From: Camelimonas lactis
GTDB taxonomy: Bacteria > Pseudomonadota > Alphaproteobacteria > Rhizobiales > Beijerinckiaceae
Reading direction: 5' to 3'
Assembly: GCF_004342915.1 (NCBI RefSeq)
Contig: NZ_SLWL01000007.1
Coordinates: 124,001 to 188,000 of the forward strand
Length of the DNA: 64,000 nt
A model generated the notes under the pieces. The model had not been told where the DNA came from. It saw only the letters and a list, made by a program, of their open reading frames with translations, and did no database searches. The position numbers were made by a program, and so were the translations under genes. Of the stretch, positions 43,448 to 53,292 are shown one piece after another. Positions within the stretch are counted from its first letter, which is position 1. Every line of letters begins with the position of its first letter.

Positions 43448-46084
43448 ATGGGACGGGGGCGGCGCGCGGCGCCACAGCGGACAACGGCGCCAGAACCGCG
43501 CCAACAGCGTCAACGGCTCGCCGGCGCCCTGTTGTTCCTGTCGGGCGTGGCCGCCCTCGTTTTCCAGATTATCTGGATCAAGCAGCTTTCCCTGGTCGTC
43601 GGCGTTGACGTTTATGCGGTGACCACCGCCGTCAGCGCCTTCTTCGCCGGGCTCGGCCTCGGCGGCTTCGTGCTTGGCCGGCTGGCTGACCGCGCGACGC
43701 GGCCGGCGGCGTTCTATCTGGCGCTTGAACTGGCCATCGCCGCTTGCGCTGTCATCACCACCCTTGTTCTCGCGCGCTTCGCGCCGGCCTTCGCCGCCAT
43801 GGAGCAGTGGTTCGCGCCGCTGCCGTGGGCCTGCGTGTTTGTCCTGGTGGGCGCGCCGGCGTTTTTGATGGGCGGAACCCTGCCGGCGCTGGCGCGGGCG
43901 CTCGCCCCCGCCGCCGGTCGCGCCGGCTTCGTGGGCGGCGCGCTCTACGCCGCCAATACGGCCGGCGCCGTCGTTGGCGCCCTGGCCCCGGTATTCATCC
44001 TCATCCCGGTCTTTGGCGTGCAGGGCGCGGCGCTGGCGGCGGCGGGCCTCAATGTGGCGGCCGGTCTGGGCGCGCTGCTTTTGCCGGCGCCTTCGCCGAC
44101 ACCCGCTAAGGGGACGCTCGCCGTCACGGACCGACCCACGGCCCGATCCACGGCCAGACGCGCCCCGGCGCCGACAGGCGCGGTCATGTCCGCCGACGCC
44201 CGGCTGGCGCTTGGCCTGTACGCCATCGCCGGCGGGCTGGCGCTCGGTTATGAGGTGGTGTGGTCGCAGGTTATCGTGCAGTTCATCAGCACCCGCGCCT
44301 TCGCCTTTTCCGTGGTGCTGGCCACCTATCTGGCCGGCCTTGCCGTGGGCGCCGCCATCCTGGCGCGTTTCGTCGACCGGATCCGGCGGCCGTGGGCGGT
44401 CTTCGGCCTGTTGCTCGCTGGCGCCGGCGTGATCGCGCTGGCGGAGGTCGCCTTGCTTGGGCGCTGGCTGGCCGGAACCCAGACCGCGGCCGAAGCCATG
44501 ATGCTGACCTGGACGGGCAACGCCCTGGCGGGAGCCAGCGCCCGTTTCCTTGTCGCCGCGAGCTGCATTGTGCTGGCGCCGACCCTGTTGCTCGGCGCGG
44601 CGTTCCCGCTGGCCTTGCGACTGGTGGCCGGCGGCCAGGCGGGGCGCACCGGCGGCCATGTGGGCGCCGTCGTCAGCGTCAACACCCTTGGCGGCGTCCT
44701 TGGCGCGCTGGTCACCGGCCTTGTGCTGGTCCCGGCGTTTGGCCTGGTGCGCACGCTGGCCCTGCTGGCGCTCGCCGCCGCCGTGCTGGGGCTGCTGGCG
44801 GTCTGGCGTGAGAAGCCGGCGCTGCGCCGGGCCCGGGCGGGCGGCTGGGGTGCCCTGGCGGTCGCCGTTTTGCTGGCGACGACGACGCCCGCCGGACGCC
44901 TGGCCGAACTGCTGACGGAATCGCGGCGCGGCGCCCTTGTCGCCTATGAGGAGACGCGTGGGGCGACGGTGGCGGTGCTGGAGCAAAGCATGGGCCGCAA
45001 CCGGTTTCGCCGGCTCTATATTCAGGGCGTGTCCAACTCTGGCGACGCCATGCCGTCGCTGCGCTACATGCGCCTGCAGGCCCTGCTGCCGCTGGTCATC
45101 CATTCGGGCGAGCCCAGATCCGCCCTGGTCATTGGTATGGGCACCGGCATCACGGCGGGCGCGTTGTTGCGCTATCCGGGGCTGGAAAAGCGCGTCGTTG
45201 CTGAGCTGTTGCCGGCGGTGGTGCGCGCGGCGTCGCAGTTCTCCGGCAATTATGGCGTGGCCGCCGATCCCCGCGTTGACATCCGCATGCGGGATGGCCG
45301 GCGCGAACTGCTGCGCAGCAACGACCGTTATGATCTGATCACCCTGGAGCCGCCGCCGCCCGCCGCCGCCGGCGTGGTCAATCTGTATTCCCGCGATTTT
45401 TACGCCCTTGCCCGCGACAGGCTCAACGCCGGGGGCATGGTTGCGCAATGGCTGCCGCTGGCCACGCAGAATGGCGAGGACACCCGTTCCCTTGTCCGGG
45501 CCTTTATCGATGTATTCCCGCACGCCTCGCTGTGGACCACGGATTTTCACGAGATGCTGCTCGTCGGATCAATGACGCCAATGGAGCTGGACGCCGGCCG
45601 CATCGCCAGCCGCATGGCTGAACCACAGGTGGCGGCAACCCTGGCCGAGGTCGGCGTTGCTTCGCCAGCGGCCCTGCTGGCGACCTGGGTGACCGACCGC
45701 AAGGGGCTTGCCGCATGGGTCGGGGATGTCCCGGCGGTCACCGATGACCATCCGCGCATCGAATATGGCGCATGGCTGCGGCCCGGCGTCTTCCAGCAGA
45801 CCTTGCCGTCGTTGCTGGCCCTGCGGACGCCGCCGCCCGTGGTTAACCCCGGCGACGAACTGACCGCCGCGATCGCCGCGGAAGGGGAACGGCTGGATCT
45901 GTTTTACGCGGCGGGCCTGCATGCGCAGGCCGGCGAGCGCGAGGCATGGCGGCGGGATATTGTCCGGTTGATGCGGCTCGACGGCGACAATCCTTACTAC
46001 AGCTGGTTCACGGGCGGGCCCCGCCGGCCGGGGGGATCAGCCGCCCCCGGCGGCGCGGGGGTAAGGGGCCCCGGCGCCGGGTGA
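43448..46084 (+). CDS. Membrane-fused spermidine-synthase-like protein
   Basis: The 878-residue protein combines two MFS-like membrane blocks (about residues 25-225 and 250-490, roughly a dozen helices) with a C-terminal Rossmann methyltransferase/aminopropyltransferase-like domain. The nucleotide-binding motif reads VIGMGTGITAGALL instead of the GGGDG of true spermidine synthases. The region that normally carries the catalytic Asp reads ITLEPPPPAAAG, so the classical aminopropyl-transfer residues appear lost. Such fusions are widespread and unexplained. The protein ends in a Gly/Pro-rich tail of about 20 residues. It follows the arylsulfatase gene by 64 nt. A polyamine role should not be assumed. 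Confidence 0.85.
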   Translation: MGRGRRAAPQRTTAPEPRQQRQRLAGALLFLSGVAALVFQIIWIKQLSLVVGVDVYAVTTAVSAFFAGLGLGGFVLGRLADRATRPAAFYLALELAIAACAVITTLVLARFAPAFAAMEQWFAPLPWACVFVLVGAPAFLMGGTLPALARALAPAAGRAGFVGGALYAANTAGAVVGALAPVFILIPVFGVQGAALAAAGLNVAAGLGALLLPAPSPTPAKGTLAVTDRPTARSTARRAPAPTGAVMSADARLALGLYAIAGGLALGYEVVWSQVIVQFISTRAFAFSVVLATYLAGLAVGAAILARFVDRIRRPWAVFGLLLAGAGVIALAEVALLGRWLAGTQTAAEAMMLTWTGNALAGASARFLVAASCIVLAPTLLLGAAFPLALRLVAGGQAGRTGGHVGAVVSVNTLGGVLGALVTGLVLVPAFGLVRTLALLALAAAVLGLLAVWREKPALRRARAGGWGALAVAVLLATTTPAGRLAELLTESRRGALVAYEETRGATVAVLEQSMGRNRFRRLYIQGVSNSGDAMPSLRYMRLQALLPLVIHSGEPRSALVIGMGTGITAGALLRYPGLEKRVVAELLPAVVRAASQFSGNYGVAADPRVDIRMRDGRRELLRSNDRYDLITLEPPPPAAAGVVNLYSRDFYALARDRLNAGGMVAQWLPLATQNGEDTRSLVRAFIDVFPHASLWTTDFHEMLLVGSMTPMELDAGRIASRMAEPQVAATLAEVGVASPAALLATWVTDRKGLAAWVGDVPAVTDDHPRIEYGAWLRPGVFQQTLPSLLALRTPPPVVNPGDELTAAIAAEGERLDLFYAAGLHAQAGEREAWRRDIVRLMRLDGDNPYYSWFTGGPRRPGGSAAPGGAGVRGPGAG

Positions 46085-46157
46085 GCGGCGTCAGCGAGCC
46101 GCATCGCGGCCGGCAGACGCCGTGGCGGCGAAACGGCTCAATTTGCCGTTTTCTGTG

Positions 46158-46186
46158 CTGACAGTCGGAAATTCCCGCCCTAGCAT
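46158..46186 (+). promoter_or_regulatory. Sigma-70-type promoter of the alcohol dehydrogenase gene
   Basis: CTGACA (46158-46163) and TAGCAT (46181-46186) are spaced by 17 nt, and the ATG with GGAGG follows about 30 nt later. The -10 element matches only four of six positions. Confidence 0.5.
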
Positions 46187-46215
46187 GCGAGCCTTAATAA
46201 ATATGGAGGACGCTC

Positions 46216-47313
46216 ATGAAAATGAAGGCGGCTGTACTCAATGCCCTCAATGGACTATTTGACGTTGAGGAAGTTGAGGTCGACGCCCCGCGGGGGCGGG
46301 AGGTTCTGGTTGAAGTAAAGGCCTCTGGCCTGTGCCATTCCGATCTTCATTTCGCCGAGAACAATTTTGGCGTCGTCCTCCCGGCGGTGCTGGGCCATGA
46401 GCTGGCGGGCGTCGTGAAGGAAGTGGGTCCCGATGTGCGTGAGTTCGCCGTCGGCGACCACGTGGTCGGCTCACTGATCCAGTATTGCGGACAGTGCAAG
46501 GCCTGCCTTGCCGGTAAAACCTACCAGTGCGCCCATCCCGAGGCGACCCTGCGGACGCCGGAGGAGCCGCAGCGGCTTTCCCGCGATGGCCAGCCGCTCA
46601 CCCCGGTGTTCGGCACCGCCGCCTTTGCCGAATACGCCCTTGTCCATGAAAACCAGCTCGCCAAAGTGCCCAAAGCCCTGCCGTTTCCGCAGGCGTCGAT
46701 CCTCGGTTGCGGCTGCATCACCGGCATCGGCGCGGCGATCAATACGGCCAGGGTGCGGCCAGGAGACACCGTCGCCGTCATTGGCGTCGGCGGCGTTGGC
46801 CTCAATGTCATATCGGGGGCGAAGCTGGCGGGCGCGGCGCGGATTATCGCCATCGACCTGCAACCGTCGAAGGAGGAGCTGGCCCGCCGGTTCGGCGCCA
46901 CCGACTTCGTCAACGCCGGCGCCGGTGATCCTGTGGCGGCGACGCGGGCCCTGACCGACGGGGGCGTTGACCATGCGTTCGAGGTTATCGGGTTGCAGCA
47001 GACCTCCGAGCAGGCGGTCCGCATGCTGTGCAAGGGCGGTGAGGCTTACATGATCGGCCTGCACAAGCCGGGCGGGAAAATCAACATCGACGTGCTGGCC
47101 GAGCTCATCGCCAATCAGGGCGGCGTGCGCGGCGTTGTCATGGGCTCCACCAATATCAAGCACGACATCCCCATGTACGCCGAGCTGTATTTGCAGGGGC
47201 GCCTGAACCTGGACGATCTGATTTCACGCGAAATCAACATCTCGCAGATCAACGAGGCCTATCAGGAACTGAAGCAGGGCGCGATCGCCCGAAGCGTCAT
47301 TACCTGCTTCTGA
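46216..47313 (+). CDS. Zinc-dependent alcohol dehydrogenase
   Basis: The 365-residue enzyme is a medium-chain dehydrogenase. Catalytic zinc ligands are Cys40 and His61 with Glu62 (GHELAGVV) and probably Cys165. Structural zinc cysteines are 91, 94, 97 and 105 (CGQCKACLAGKTYQC). The cofactor motif GVGGVGLN is at 190-197, and the Asp in IIAIDLQ fits NAD specificity. It resembles class III and NAD/mycothiol-type bacterial enzymes acting on primary or aromatic alcohols; the substrate is uncertain. GGAGG lies 7 nt before the ATG. It is a single-gene unit. Confidence 0.92.
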   Translation: MKMKAAVLNALNGLFDVEEVEVDAPRGREVLVEVKASGLCHSDLHFAENNFGVVLPAVLGHELAGVVKEVGPDVREFAVGDHVVGSLIQYCGQCKACLAGKTYQCAHPEATLRTPEEPQRLSRDGQPLTPVFGTAAFAEYALVHENQLAKVPKALPFPQASILGCGCITGIGAAINTARVRPGDTVAVIGVGGVGLNVISGAKLAGAARIIAIDLQPSKEELARRFGATDFVNAGAGDPVAATRALTDGGVDHAFEVIGLQQTSEQAVRMLCKGGEAYMIGLHKPGGKINIDVLAELIANQGGVRGVVMGSTNIKHDIPMYAELYLQGRLNLDDLISREINISQINEAYQELKQGAIARSVITCF

Positions 47314-47364
47314 TCGCCGACGGGTTTCCTGGAACCCGACGTGGTGGGAGATGCGCTGGAACAG

Positions 47365-47395
47365 CAGGCGCGGCCCGGCGCGCGGGCCGCGCCTG
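47365..47395. terminator. Twelve-bp GC hairpin between convergent genes
   Basis: A perfect stem CAGGCGCGGCCC / GGGCCGCGCCTG with a 7-nt loop separates the alcohol dehydrogenase gene from the end of the RND pump gene. There is no T-tract on either side, so it may only slow or block read-through. Confidence 0.6.
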
Positions 47396-47400
47396 TCGCG

Positions 47401-50400
47401 TCAACGCTCCGCGCTGGCGATGGCGTCGCCGGAGGGGGCGGGTTGCGCCTGCGGCCCGTCCTGCGGGGTTTTCTCCGGCGCGGCGCCTTCCGCAGCGTGC
47501 TCCTTGCGCCCGAAGAGGCGCATCACCACCACGAAGAACACCGGCACGAAAAAGATCGCCAGCACGGTCGCGGTGATCATGCCGCCCATCACGCCCGTGC
47601 CGATCGCCTGCTGGCTTTGCGAGGCGGCGCCGGTGGCGATGGCCAGCGGGACGACGCCGCAGATGAAGGCCAGCGACGTCATGACGATCGGACGGAAACG
47701 CAGCCGCGCCGCCTCCACCGTGGCGTCGATCAGGGATACGCCGGGCTTCCAGAGTTCCTTGGCGAACTCCACGATCAGGATGGCGTTCTTGGCCGACAGG
47801 CCAATGATGGTGATCAGGCCGATCTTGAAATAAACGTCGTTGGGCATGCCGCGCAGGTTGACCGCGAGCACCGCGCCAACGACGCCGAGCGGAATGACCA
47901 GCATCACCGCGAACGGGATCGACCAGCTTTCATACAACGCCGCCAGACACATGAAGACGATGACAATCGACAGCAGAAGCAGCAGGCTTGCCTGCGATCC
48001 CGCTTCCTTTTCCTGTTGCGACTGGCCAGTCCAGGTGTAGCCGAAGCCGCGCGGCAACTGCTTCATCAGTTGCTCCATCTCGGCGATCGCCTGGCCCGAG
48101 GTGTACCCCGGGGCCGGCTCGCCGGTGAAACGCACCGACTGGTAGCCATTGAAGCCGACGATCTGCGCCGGGCCCATGCTCCATTTCAGTTCCGCGAACG
48201 ATGAAATGGGGGTCATGGCGCCCTGGGCGTTCTTTACCCCGTAATTGAGGATGTCGGACGGGTTGAGGCGCTGCATGTCAGCCGACTGGACGATGACGCG
48301 CTGCATCTTCCCCCGGTTGGGGAAGTCGTTGACATAGACCGAACCCAGATTGACCTGGATGGTGTTGTTGACGTCCTCGAAGTTGACGCCCAGCGCTGCG
48401 GCTTTCTCCCGGTCGATCACCAGTTCGGCCTGGGGCGCCGGCGGCAGGCCCTCCACATAGACGTTGCGCAGGATCGGGCTTTTGCGCGCCAGCGACAGCA
48501 ACTGCTCCTGGGCCGCCATCAGGGCGGAATAGCCCTTCTGGCCGCGATCCTGCAGACGCAGGCTGAAGCCGGAGGCGTTGCCCAGGTTATCGATCGGCGG
48601 CGGCTCCAGCGCCTGGATCACCGCATCCTTGTAGGAGGCAAGCGCCTGGTTCGCGCCATCGACCAGGTTCTTCACCGAATTGGCCGCGTTTCGCTCCTTC
48701 CACGGTTTCAGCGTCACGAACGCCTGCGAGGTCATCTGCCCCTGGCCCGAGAACGAGAAGCCGTTGACGATGGTGACGCTGGCGACGCCTGGCTGGGCCA
48801 ACAGATGCTCCTCCACCTTCTTCACCGCCGCGAGGGTGCGGTTGAACGAGGCGCCTGGCGGCGTCTGGATATCGACGGTGAAAAAGCCCTGGTCCTCCAG
48901 CGGCAGGAAGCCTTCCGGCATGCGCACGAAGGCGTAGCCGAGGCCCATGAGCAGGATCAGGTAAACCACCATCACCCGGCCGGAGCGCTTCAGCAGCCGC
49001 GCCACCCCGGCGCCGTAACCGGCGGTGACGCGATCGACCCAGCGGTTGAACCAGCCGAAGAAGCCGCCCCTGGCGTGGCCGTGGCCCTTGGGGACCGGCT
49101 TCAGCAAGGTGGCGCACAGGGCCGGCGTCAGCGTCAGGGCGAGCAGCGCCGAGAAGGCGATCGACGTCACCATGGTCACCGAGAACTGGCGATAGATGAT
49201 GCCGACGGAGCCAGGGAAAAACGCCATGGGAATGAACACGGCGGTGAGCACCAGGGTGATGCCGATGATGGCGCCGGTGATCTGGCCCATGGCCTTGCGC
49301 GTCGCCTCCTTCGGCGACAGGCCCTCCTCGTTCATGATGCGCTCGACGTTCTCGACCACCACGATGGCGTCATCGACGAGAATGCCGATGGCCAGCACCA
49401 TGCCGAACATGGTGAGCACGTTGATCGAGAAGCCGCCGAGCATCATCACCATGGTCGTTCCCAGCAAGGCGATGGGCACGACGATGGTGGGGATCAGCGT
49501 GTAACGGATGTTCTGCAGGAACAGGAACATCACGATGAAGACGAGGACGACGGCCTCGACCAGCGTCATCAGCACCTTTTCGAGGGAGGCCTCGACGGCC
49601 GGCGTGATGTCATAGGGGATGTCCCACTTCACATTGTCCGGGAAGAACTGGGACAGTTCCTCCATGGTGGCGCGGATGGCCTTCGCGGTTTCCAGCGCGT
49701 TGCCGTCGGGGGCCAGCGTCACCGAGATGCCGGCGGCCTCGCCGCCGTTGAGCCGCGTCGTGAACTTGTAGTCGTCGCCGCCAAGCTCAATGCGGGCCAC
49801 GTCGCGCAGCCGCACGGTCGAGCCATCGGGATTGGCGCGCAGCACCACGGCGCCGAACGCCTCCGGCGTCGTCAACTGGCCCTTGACGATAATCGGGAAG
49901 TTGACCTTGTGGGTCGCCGGGCTCGGCTGGGCGCCAACCGCGCCGGAGGCCACCTGCACGTTCTGATTGCTGATCGCTTTGGTGACGTCCGATGCGTTGA
50001 GCGACAGGCCGCGCAGCTTGTCCGGGGCAATCCAGATGCGCAACGAACGCTCGGTGGAATACAGCGTGGCGCGGCCGACGCCGGGAATACGGCGAATTTC
50101 GTTGATGACATTGCGGATCAGGAAGTCGCCAAGGCTGATTTCATCCATCGAGCCATCGGTGGACTCCAGGGTGATGATCTGCAGCGTGGCGGCGGAGGCT
50201 TCCTCCACCAGAATACCCTGCTGGCGCACCTCCGCCGGCAGCCGCGCCTCGACGCGCTTCAGGCGGTTCTGCACCTCGACGGACGCATTGTTTGGATCAG
50301 TGCCCGGGGCGAAGGTGGCGTTGATCTCGATGACGCCGAAGGAATCCGTTGCGGATTCAAAGCTCTGGATGTTGGCCGCGCCATTCAGCTCATCCTCGAT

Positions 50401-50592
50401 GAGGCGCGTCGTGCTGGTGTAGAGGCTCTCCACCGGCGCGCCGGGGAAGGCGGTGGACAGGGCGATCGACGGCGGCGCGATGATTGGGTATTGCGCCACC
50501 GGCAGCTTGAAGATGGCGAGCACGCCGCCAAGACAGATGAAAAAGGCGATGACCCAGGCGAAAATCGGCCGGTCAATGAAAAAGCGAGCCAT
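47401..50592 (-). CDS. acrB: RND multidrug efflux pump, AcrB/MexB type
   Basis: The 1063-residue inner-membrane protein is a typical HAE-1 pump: MARFFIDRPIFAWVIAFFICLGG at the N-terminus, the proton-relay aspartates in GILVDDAIVVVENVERIM, the matching Lys in AKNAILIVEFAKEL, and two large periplasmic loops. It exports drugs, bile salts or solvents using proton motive force with a periplasmic adaptor and an outer-membrane factor. The adaptor gene lies upstream in the same direction, but with an unusually wide 236-nt gap in which no gene is seen. No TolC-type gene or local TetR repressor is adjacent. Confidence 0.96.
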   Translation of the reverse strand: MARFFIDRPIFAWVIAFFICLGGVLAIFKLPVAQYPIIAPPSIALSTAFPGAPVESLYTSTTRLIEDELNGAANIQSFESATDSFGVIEINATFAPGTDPNNASVEVQNRLKRVEARLPAEVRQQGILVEEASAATLQIITLESTDGSMDEISLGDFLIRNVINEIRRIPGVGRATLYSTERSLRIWIAPDKLRGLSLNASDVTKAISNQNVQVASGAVGAQPSPATHKVNFPIIVKGQLTTPEAFGAVVLRANPDGSTVRLRDVARIELGGDDYKFTTRLNGGEAAGISVTLAPDGNALETAKAIRATMEELSQFFPDNVKWDIPYDITPAVEASLEKVLMTLVEAVVLVFIVMFLFLQNIRYTLIPTIVVPIALLGTTMVMMLGGFSINVLTMFGMVLAIGILVDDAIVVVENVERIMNEEGLSPKEATRKAMGQITGAIIGITLVLTAVFIPMAFFPGSVGIIYRQFSVTMVTSIAFSALLALTLTPALCATLLKPVPKGHGHARGGFFGWFNRWVDRVTAGYGAGVARLLKRSGRVMVVYLILLMGLGYAFVRMPEGFLPLEDQGFFTVDIQTPPGASFNRTLAAVKKVEEHLLAQPGVASVTIVNGFSFSGQGQMTSQAFVTLKPWKERNAANSVKNLVDGANQALASYKDAVIQALEPPPIDNLGNASGFSLRLQDRGQKGYSALMAAQEQLLSLARKSPILRNVYVEGLPPAPQAELVIDREKAAALGVNFEDVNNTIQVNLGSVYVNDFPNRGKMQRVIVQSADMQRLNPSDILNYGVKNAQGAMTPISSFAELKWSMGPAQIVGFNGYQSVRFTGEPAPGYTSGQAIAEMEQLMKQLPRGFGYTWTGQSQQEKEAGSQASLLLLLSIVIVFMCLAALYESWSIPFAVMLVIPLGVVGAVLAVNLRGMPNDVYFKIGLITIIGLSAKNAILIVEFAKELWKPGVSLIDATVEAARLRFRPIVMTSLAFICGVVPLAIATGAASQSQQAIGTGVMGGMITATVLAIFFVPVFFVVVMRLFGRKEHAAEGAAPEKTPQDGPQAQPAPSGDAIASAER

Positions 50593-50828
50593 GAGGTCGG
50601 GTTCTCAAATCGGTTCGTCGCCTGGCCGGCAAGGCGGGCCTGGGGCGACGGCGACATCGGGGCGGCGCGTCCGCGTCCGCCGCCATCAGACGGAGGTCTT
50701 CCGGGGACGGCGGGATGCGTCTGCGCAGGCGCCTGCCGGCGCGCGAAGATGGCGGATGGGCGCGGAAGCTGGCGCTCCGCCGCGCGCTGGCCCAACCGGG
50801 GCCGGGCGGCGGAGACCATGGGCGCCGC

Positions 50829-52064
50829 TCAGAGCCCGCGGGCTTCCCGCGCCGCGCCGGGCGCCCGGAAGCCGGAAAGGCTGGCCTGCCTGGCCGCTGG
50901 CGTCAGCGCCACCGGCTTCACTTCCATGCCGGCGGAAATCTTCTGGACCCCTTCGACCACCACGCGCTCGCCAGGCTGCAGGCCGGCGTTGACCAGCCAT
51001 GCGCCGCCGACCACCTGGCCCACATCGACCGGCTGTAGCGCCACCTTGTTGTCGGCCTTCACCACCCACACCTCGGCGCGGCCATCGTTGCTGCGGTGCA
51101 CCGCCTGCTGGGGCACGGCGATGGCGTCGGCGTCAACGCCCTGGGCGACGCGGGCGCGCACATACATGCCGGGGAACAGTTCGCCATCGGGATTGGGCAT
51201 GAGCACCCGCAGGGTTACCTGGCCGGTGCCGGGATCGGCGGTAATGTCGGAGAACAGCAGCCGGCCGTTATGGGCGTAGACGCTGCCGTCATCCATGATC
51301 AGCTCGACGTTGGCCCCATTGCCCTCCAGCCGGGCCAGTTCGCCGCTGGCGAGGTCGCGGCGCAATTTGTTCAGTTCGCCCACGGACTGGGTGATGTCCA
51401 CATAGATCGGGTCGATTTGCTGGATGGTCGCCAGCACGCCGCTGCTGGCGGAGTCGAGCAGCGTGCCTTCGGTCAGCAGCGCCCGGCCGATGCGGCCGGA
51501 GATGGGCGCGCGGACATTGGTGTATTCCAGATTGAGCCGCGCGCCGTCGCGGGCGGCCCGGGCGCCGGCCACCTCGGCTTCCGCCTGCTTCTGCGCCGCG
51601 ATCGCCGCGTCGTACTGGGCCTGGCTGGCGATATGGCGCGCGAGCAGCGTGCTCAGGCGTTCGGCCTGCTGCCTGGCCAGCACCAGGCTGGCTTCCGCCC
51701 GTTGCAGCGCCGCCTCGCTGCGGGCCAGCTCCACCTGATAGGGGGCAGGGTCGATCTTGTAGAGCAGATCGCCTTCATTGACCTTGCTGCCCTGCTCGAA
51801 GGCGCGCTTCACCACGAGGCCGCTGACGCGGGCGCGCACCTCGGCGACGCTGCGGGCCGTGACGCGGCCCGGCAACTCGCGGACCAGCGGAACCGGCTCC
51901 TGCCGGACGGTGATGAAGGAAATTTCGGGTGGCGCGGCGGTGGCGGCGGCAGCGTTGGCGCTGGCTTGCGGCTGGTCGCAGGCGGCGGTGGTCAGGGCGA
52001 GGGCGACGGCGAGGCAGGGCGCGCCAAAGCTGGCGAGCCGGGCGCGCGAGGCATTGATCTTCAT
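50829..52064 (-). CDS. acrA: RND efflux periplasmic adaptor, AcrA/MexA type
   Basis: The 411-residue precursor has a lipoprotein signal ending in LTTAACDQ, so Cys29 is probably lipidated. Adaptor features include ELPGRVTARSVAEVRARVSGLVVKRAFEQGSKVNEGDLLYKIDPAPYQ, the alpha-hairpin ARSEAALQRAEASLVLARQQAERLS, and YTNVRAPISGRIGRALLTEG. It links AcrB with an outer-membrane channel. It forms a transcription unit with the pump gene. Confidence 0.95.
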   Translation of the reverse strand: MKINASRARLASFGAPCLAVALALTTAACDQPQASANAAAATAAPPEISFITVRQEPVPLVRELPGRVTARSVAEVRARVSGLVVKRAFEQGSKVNEGDLLYKIDPAPYQVELARSEAALQRAEASLVLARQQAERLSTLLARHIASQAQYDAAIAAQKQAEAEVAGARAARDGARLNLEYTNVRAPISGRIGRALLTEGTLLDSASSGVLATIQQIDPIYVDITQSVGELNKLRRDLASGELARLEGNGANVELIMDDGSVYAHNGRLLFSDITADPGTGQVTLRVLMPNPDGELFPGMYVRARVAQGVDADAIAVPQQAVHRSNDGRAEVWVVKADNKVALQPVDVGQVVGGAWLVNAGLQPGERVVVEGVQKISAGMEVKPVALTPAARQASLSGFRAPGAAREARGL

Positions 52065-52244
52065 GAGACTGTCCGTCCGGTCCTTGATGATCGCCGCAGG
52101 GCTCAGGGCGACGCCAGGCCTCCCGGAATGGGGGCGGGGCGCGCCGGGCGGGCGATCGCATGCAGGGAGAATTGTCGGGTTGATTGCGGGCGAACGGCGG
52201 GGCGGCGCGCTTTTGGCGCGCGCGACCTGACCGGCGCGGCGGGA

Positions 52245-52655
52245 TCAAACCCTAGGCGGACGTTCCTGGGGGTACTGGAAGCCGGATGGGCGCCGGCTTT
52301 GCGGCTGGGAGGCCAGAGCCTGGAAAACAACCGGCGTGATCGCAGGCGCCGGCAGATAGAAAATCAGGTCCGGGCCGCCGGGATCGGGACAATAATGCCG
52401 GGATTCCACGTAGCGTTCCGGGATGTCGCCCCGGGTTTTCTCAAGCACCTGGATCCTGCTGGAGAACGATGCGGCGCCCATGATCCGCCCGACGTTCATC
52501 AGCGGGCGGATATCCTGCGCCGGCGGGGCAGCGGCGACGCGCTCCACCGTCCCGGCATGCGCCATGGCTGGCGCAAGATACTGCGCTGACGGGAATATAA
52601 TTCCCACCATGAGCAGCAGCATGATGCTGAGAATGGAAAGGCGCGTCCGGATCAT
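52245..52655 (-). CDS. Small exported protein of unknown function
   Basis: The 136-residue product begins MIRTRLSILSIMLLLMVGIIFPSAQ and continues to PAMAHAG, a convincing signal peptide. The mature part has no motif I recognise, with a proline-rich C-terminus. The ribosome site is weak. It may be a real periplasmic protein, supported mainly by the signal sequence and the lack of another gene here. Confidence 0.45.
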   Translation of the reverse strand: MIRTRLSILSIMLLLMVGIIFPSAQYLAPAMAHAGTVERVAAAPPAQDIRPLMNVGRIMGAASFSSRIQVLEKTRGDIPERYVESRHYCPDPGGPDLIFYLPAPAITPVVFQALASQPQSRRPSGFQYPQERPPRV

Positions 52656-52815
52656 TTGCCCGTACTTACGAAGAGTAAGGCCATGTCACAACGGACCTGC
52701 GGCGTTCTGCCGCCGCCATGCCCGCCTGACGACCCATCTTCTCCCCCCCAATGCTTAAGCAATGATGAACGCCAGCGGCGTCGCGGTCGTCGCCGCCCGG
52801 TTCTGGCGCGGCCCG

Positions 52816-53292
52816 TTATGACGCGGGCGAGGTTTCCGCCGATCGCGCCGCAAGGCGCTGGCGCAGGTCGCGCAGCTCCGCGAAACGGGCGCTGACGTCG
52901 CGCAGAACGCTGACGACGCCGGTGATTTCGCCGGTGGGCGCGCGCATGAACACAATGGTGAATTCGACGGATATGCGCCTGCCATCGGCGGTGACGGCGG
53001 GCACCGACAACAGGTCGCCCGCCCCGTAGCGCGACTGGCCCTGCGCCAGGGCGTGGCGCCAGCCTTCCCAATGGCGCGCCCGCAGGTTCGCGGGAATGAT
53101 CAGGTCGAGCGAGCGCCCCAGCGCCTCATCCCCGGCAAAGCCGAAAATACGCGTCGCGCCGGGGTTCCAGAAGCGGATGACGCCGTCACGATCGGTGGCG
53201 AGGATGGCGTCGGACACCGCGCCAAGCAGCGCTTCGGCGACCTGGCTGGCAAACTCTGGCGGCGCGATGTCCTGCCGGGATTGTGTCGTCAT
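52816..53292 (-). CDS. Single PAS-domain protein
   Basis: The 158-residue cytoplasmic protein is essentially one PAS domain: AVSDAILATDRDGVIRFWNPGATRIFGFAGDEALG, DLIIPANLRARHWEGWRHAL and the C-terminal PAC-like EFTIVFMRAPTGEITGVVSVLRDVSARF. It ends in a short helical tail without kinase, GGDEF or helix-turn-helix domain. GGGAGGGGAGCCC precedes ATG 53292. It may sense a ligand, haem, flavin or redox state and signal through protein contacts. No partner gene is adjacent. Confidence 0.85.
   Translation of the reverse strand: MTTQSRQDIAPPEFASQVAEALLGAVSDAILATDRDGVIRFWNPGATRIFGFAGDEALGRSLDLIIPANLRARHWEGWRHALAQGQSRYGAGDLLSVPAVTADGRRISVEFTIVFMRAPTGEITGVVSVLRDVSARFAELRDLRQRLAARSAETSPAS

Noticed and set aside
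43361..45550. 729-residue minus-strand frame opposite the spermidine-synthase-like gene
   Set aside because: Arg/Gln/Gly-rich antisense translation without motifs.
48805..51279. 824-residue open frame on the plus strand opposite acrA/acrB
   Set aside because: Low-complexity His/Arg/Gln/Asp-rich translation typical of antisense to GC-rich genes; both opposing genes are certain.
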